Shown piece by piece: positions 63,286-64,000 of a DNA stretch of 64,000 nt. The DNA is taken from NCBI RefSeq assembly GCF_022898935.1, contig NZ_JALIRP010000001.1:310001-374000 (forward strand), read 5' to 3'. The translations under genes were made by a program, and so were the position numbers. Position 1 is the stretch's first letter; each line of letters starts with the position of its first letter. The notes below the pieces were generated by a model that was given only the letters and a program-made list of their open reading frames with translations, ran no database searches and had not been told where the DNA came from. This DNA is from Paenibacillus mangrovi (GTDB taxonomy: Bacteria; Bacillota; Bacilli; Paenibacillales; Paenibacillaceae).

Positions 63286-64000
63286 ATGGACGAATTCAAG
63301 TTATGGTACACAGAACCCGCCAAAGATTGGTCACAGGGGCTTCCGATTGGAAACGGAAGAATCGGTGCGGTCATCCACGGGGGCACGGATTCTGAGATAT
63401 GGAGCATGACAGAGATAACCTATTGGTCGGGGAAAGCGGAGGTCATTCCAAGTCAATCGAATGGGAAGGCTGACCTCGAAAAGATGAGAAAGTATTTTTT
63501 TGCGGGAGACTATGCGACAGGAGATCGGCTTGCGAAACAAGTGCTGCAGCCAAAGAAACAAAATTTCGGAACGAATTTGCCGCTTTGCAATGTTAGGTTC
63601 CAGTTTCCTCCCATAGGAGAGGCAGAGCAATTTGTCCGTGAATTAGCACTGGATCATGCGATAGCTCAATTATCGTACAAGGTAAATGGCAACACGCTCA
63701 GGCGTGAAGTATTCGCTACACATGCCGATGATATCGTCGCATCCCGACTATGGGGAGAACTTCCTGGCTCAGTTTCCTTCATTCTTAGCATCGAAGGGAC
63801 TACGGACTCTTTCATAACGGAAACGGTAAACGGCAATGAGATAAAGTTCAGAAGTCAGGCTAAAGAATATGTCCATAGTGATGGAACTTGCGGCGTGCGG
63901 AGCCAGGGTCTCGTAAAAGTAGTAGCTTCCGGCGGAACCCTCCGCTGGGAAGCGGGACAGCTGCTTGTATCCGATGCCGATGAAGTCTTTATTTACTTTG
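63286..64000 (+). CDS. GH95-type glycoside hydrolase, N-terminal part (cut by window edge)
   Basis: The frame from ATG 63286 (GAAGGAG 8 bases upstream) begins FKLWYTEPAKDWSQGLPIGNGRIGAVIHGG and continues ITYWSGKAE, the N-terminal domain of GH95 enzymes (alpha-L-fucosidase/galactosidase). It runs to the window end, so the catalytic (alpha/alpha)6 domain is not seen. It lies 100 bases after GH36 and probably completes the cytoplasmic sugar release. Confidence 0.85.
   Translation, partial: MDEFKLWYTEPAKDWSQGLPIGNGRIGAVIHGGTDSEIWSMTEITYWSGKAEVIPSQSNGKADLEKMRKYFFAGDYATGDRLAKQVLQPKKQNFGTNLPLCNVRFQFPPIGEAEQFVRELALDHAIAQLSYKVNGNTLRREVFATHADDIVASRLWGELPGSVSFILSIEGTTDSFITETVNGNEIKFRSQAKEYVHSDGTCGVRSQGLVKVVASGGTLRWEAGQLLVSDADEVFIYF

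Overview
The window looks like chromosome of a Paenibacillus-type Firmicute. This rests on Bacillus/Paenibacillus lineage genes (YqzE, YqhG/YqhH, YhaO/YhaN, YkvI, YesM/YesN-type two-component system with LplB/LplC-type permeases), strong AAGGAGG ribosome sites, a tandem glycine riboswitch and long T-tailed terminators. No species is claimed.

Region 1 (1-14.2 kb) is housekeeping: the 3' part of an RsmF-type rRNA methyltransferase, an RsuA-type pseudouridine synthase, a HAD phosphatase, a second RsmF paralog, a membrane GGDEF protein, a glycosyltransferase, the YhaO/YhaN nuclease-ATPase pair, a YkvI transporter, a DedA protein, xanthine phosphoribosyltransferase and two small unknown proteins. 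Region 2 (14.3-31.3 kb) has a tRNA-Leu(CAG), an oppABCDF peptide importer, a glycine-riboswitch-controlled AGCS symporter, a polysaccharide-deacetylase-like protein, a cell-wall amidase, yqzE, yqhG, yqhH and the B12-dependent ribonucleotide reductase nrdJ behind probable NrdR boxes.

Region 3 (31.3-50.4 kb) is accessory. Thirty-two bases after the nrdJ stop begins a 6.7-kb element (31295-37982). It has TGTGA/TCACA ends, three 18-bp repeats at each end, a flanking 6-bp direct repeat AGAAGT and a 44-codon tniQ remnant just inside. This is the architecture of a Tn7-like transposon that has lost its transposase genes. It carries a truncated LuxR-type regulator, a membrane protein, a hydrolase, a MarR regulator divergent from NTF2-like and SDR genes, an NmrA-like gene and a TPR protein. 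From 38 to 46 kb lies a stretch of broken genes (IS110, ACT, glpX, an unknown fragment) mixed with intact ones (DHFR-like, UvrA-like, WYL regulator, orphan solute-binding protein). A second pair of the same ends (45980 and 50339), both shortened, brackets a PhyH-HEAT oxygenase, an AraC regulator and a split UxaA-type dehydratase.

Region 4 (50.4-64 kb) is a glycan-use locus: a secreted clan-D glycoside hydrolase with an F5/8-type domain, two ABC permeases, a YesN/YesM two-component system, a solute-binding lipoprotein, a cytoplasmic GH36 alpha-galactosidase and the start of a GH95 enzyme. The secreted enzyme probably trims a galactosylated (perhaps fucosylated) polymer, the transporter brings in oligosaccharides, and the two cytoplasmic enzymes finish them under YesMN control.
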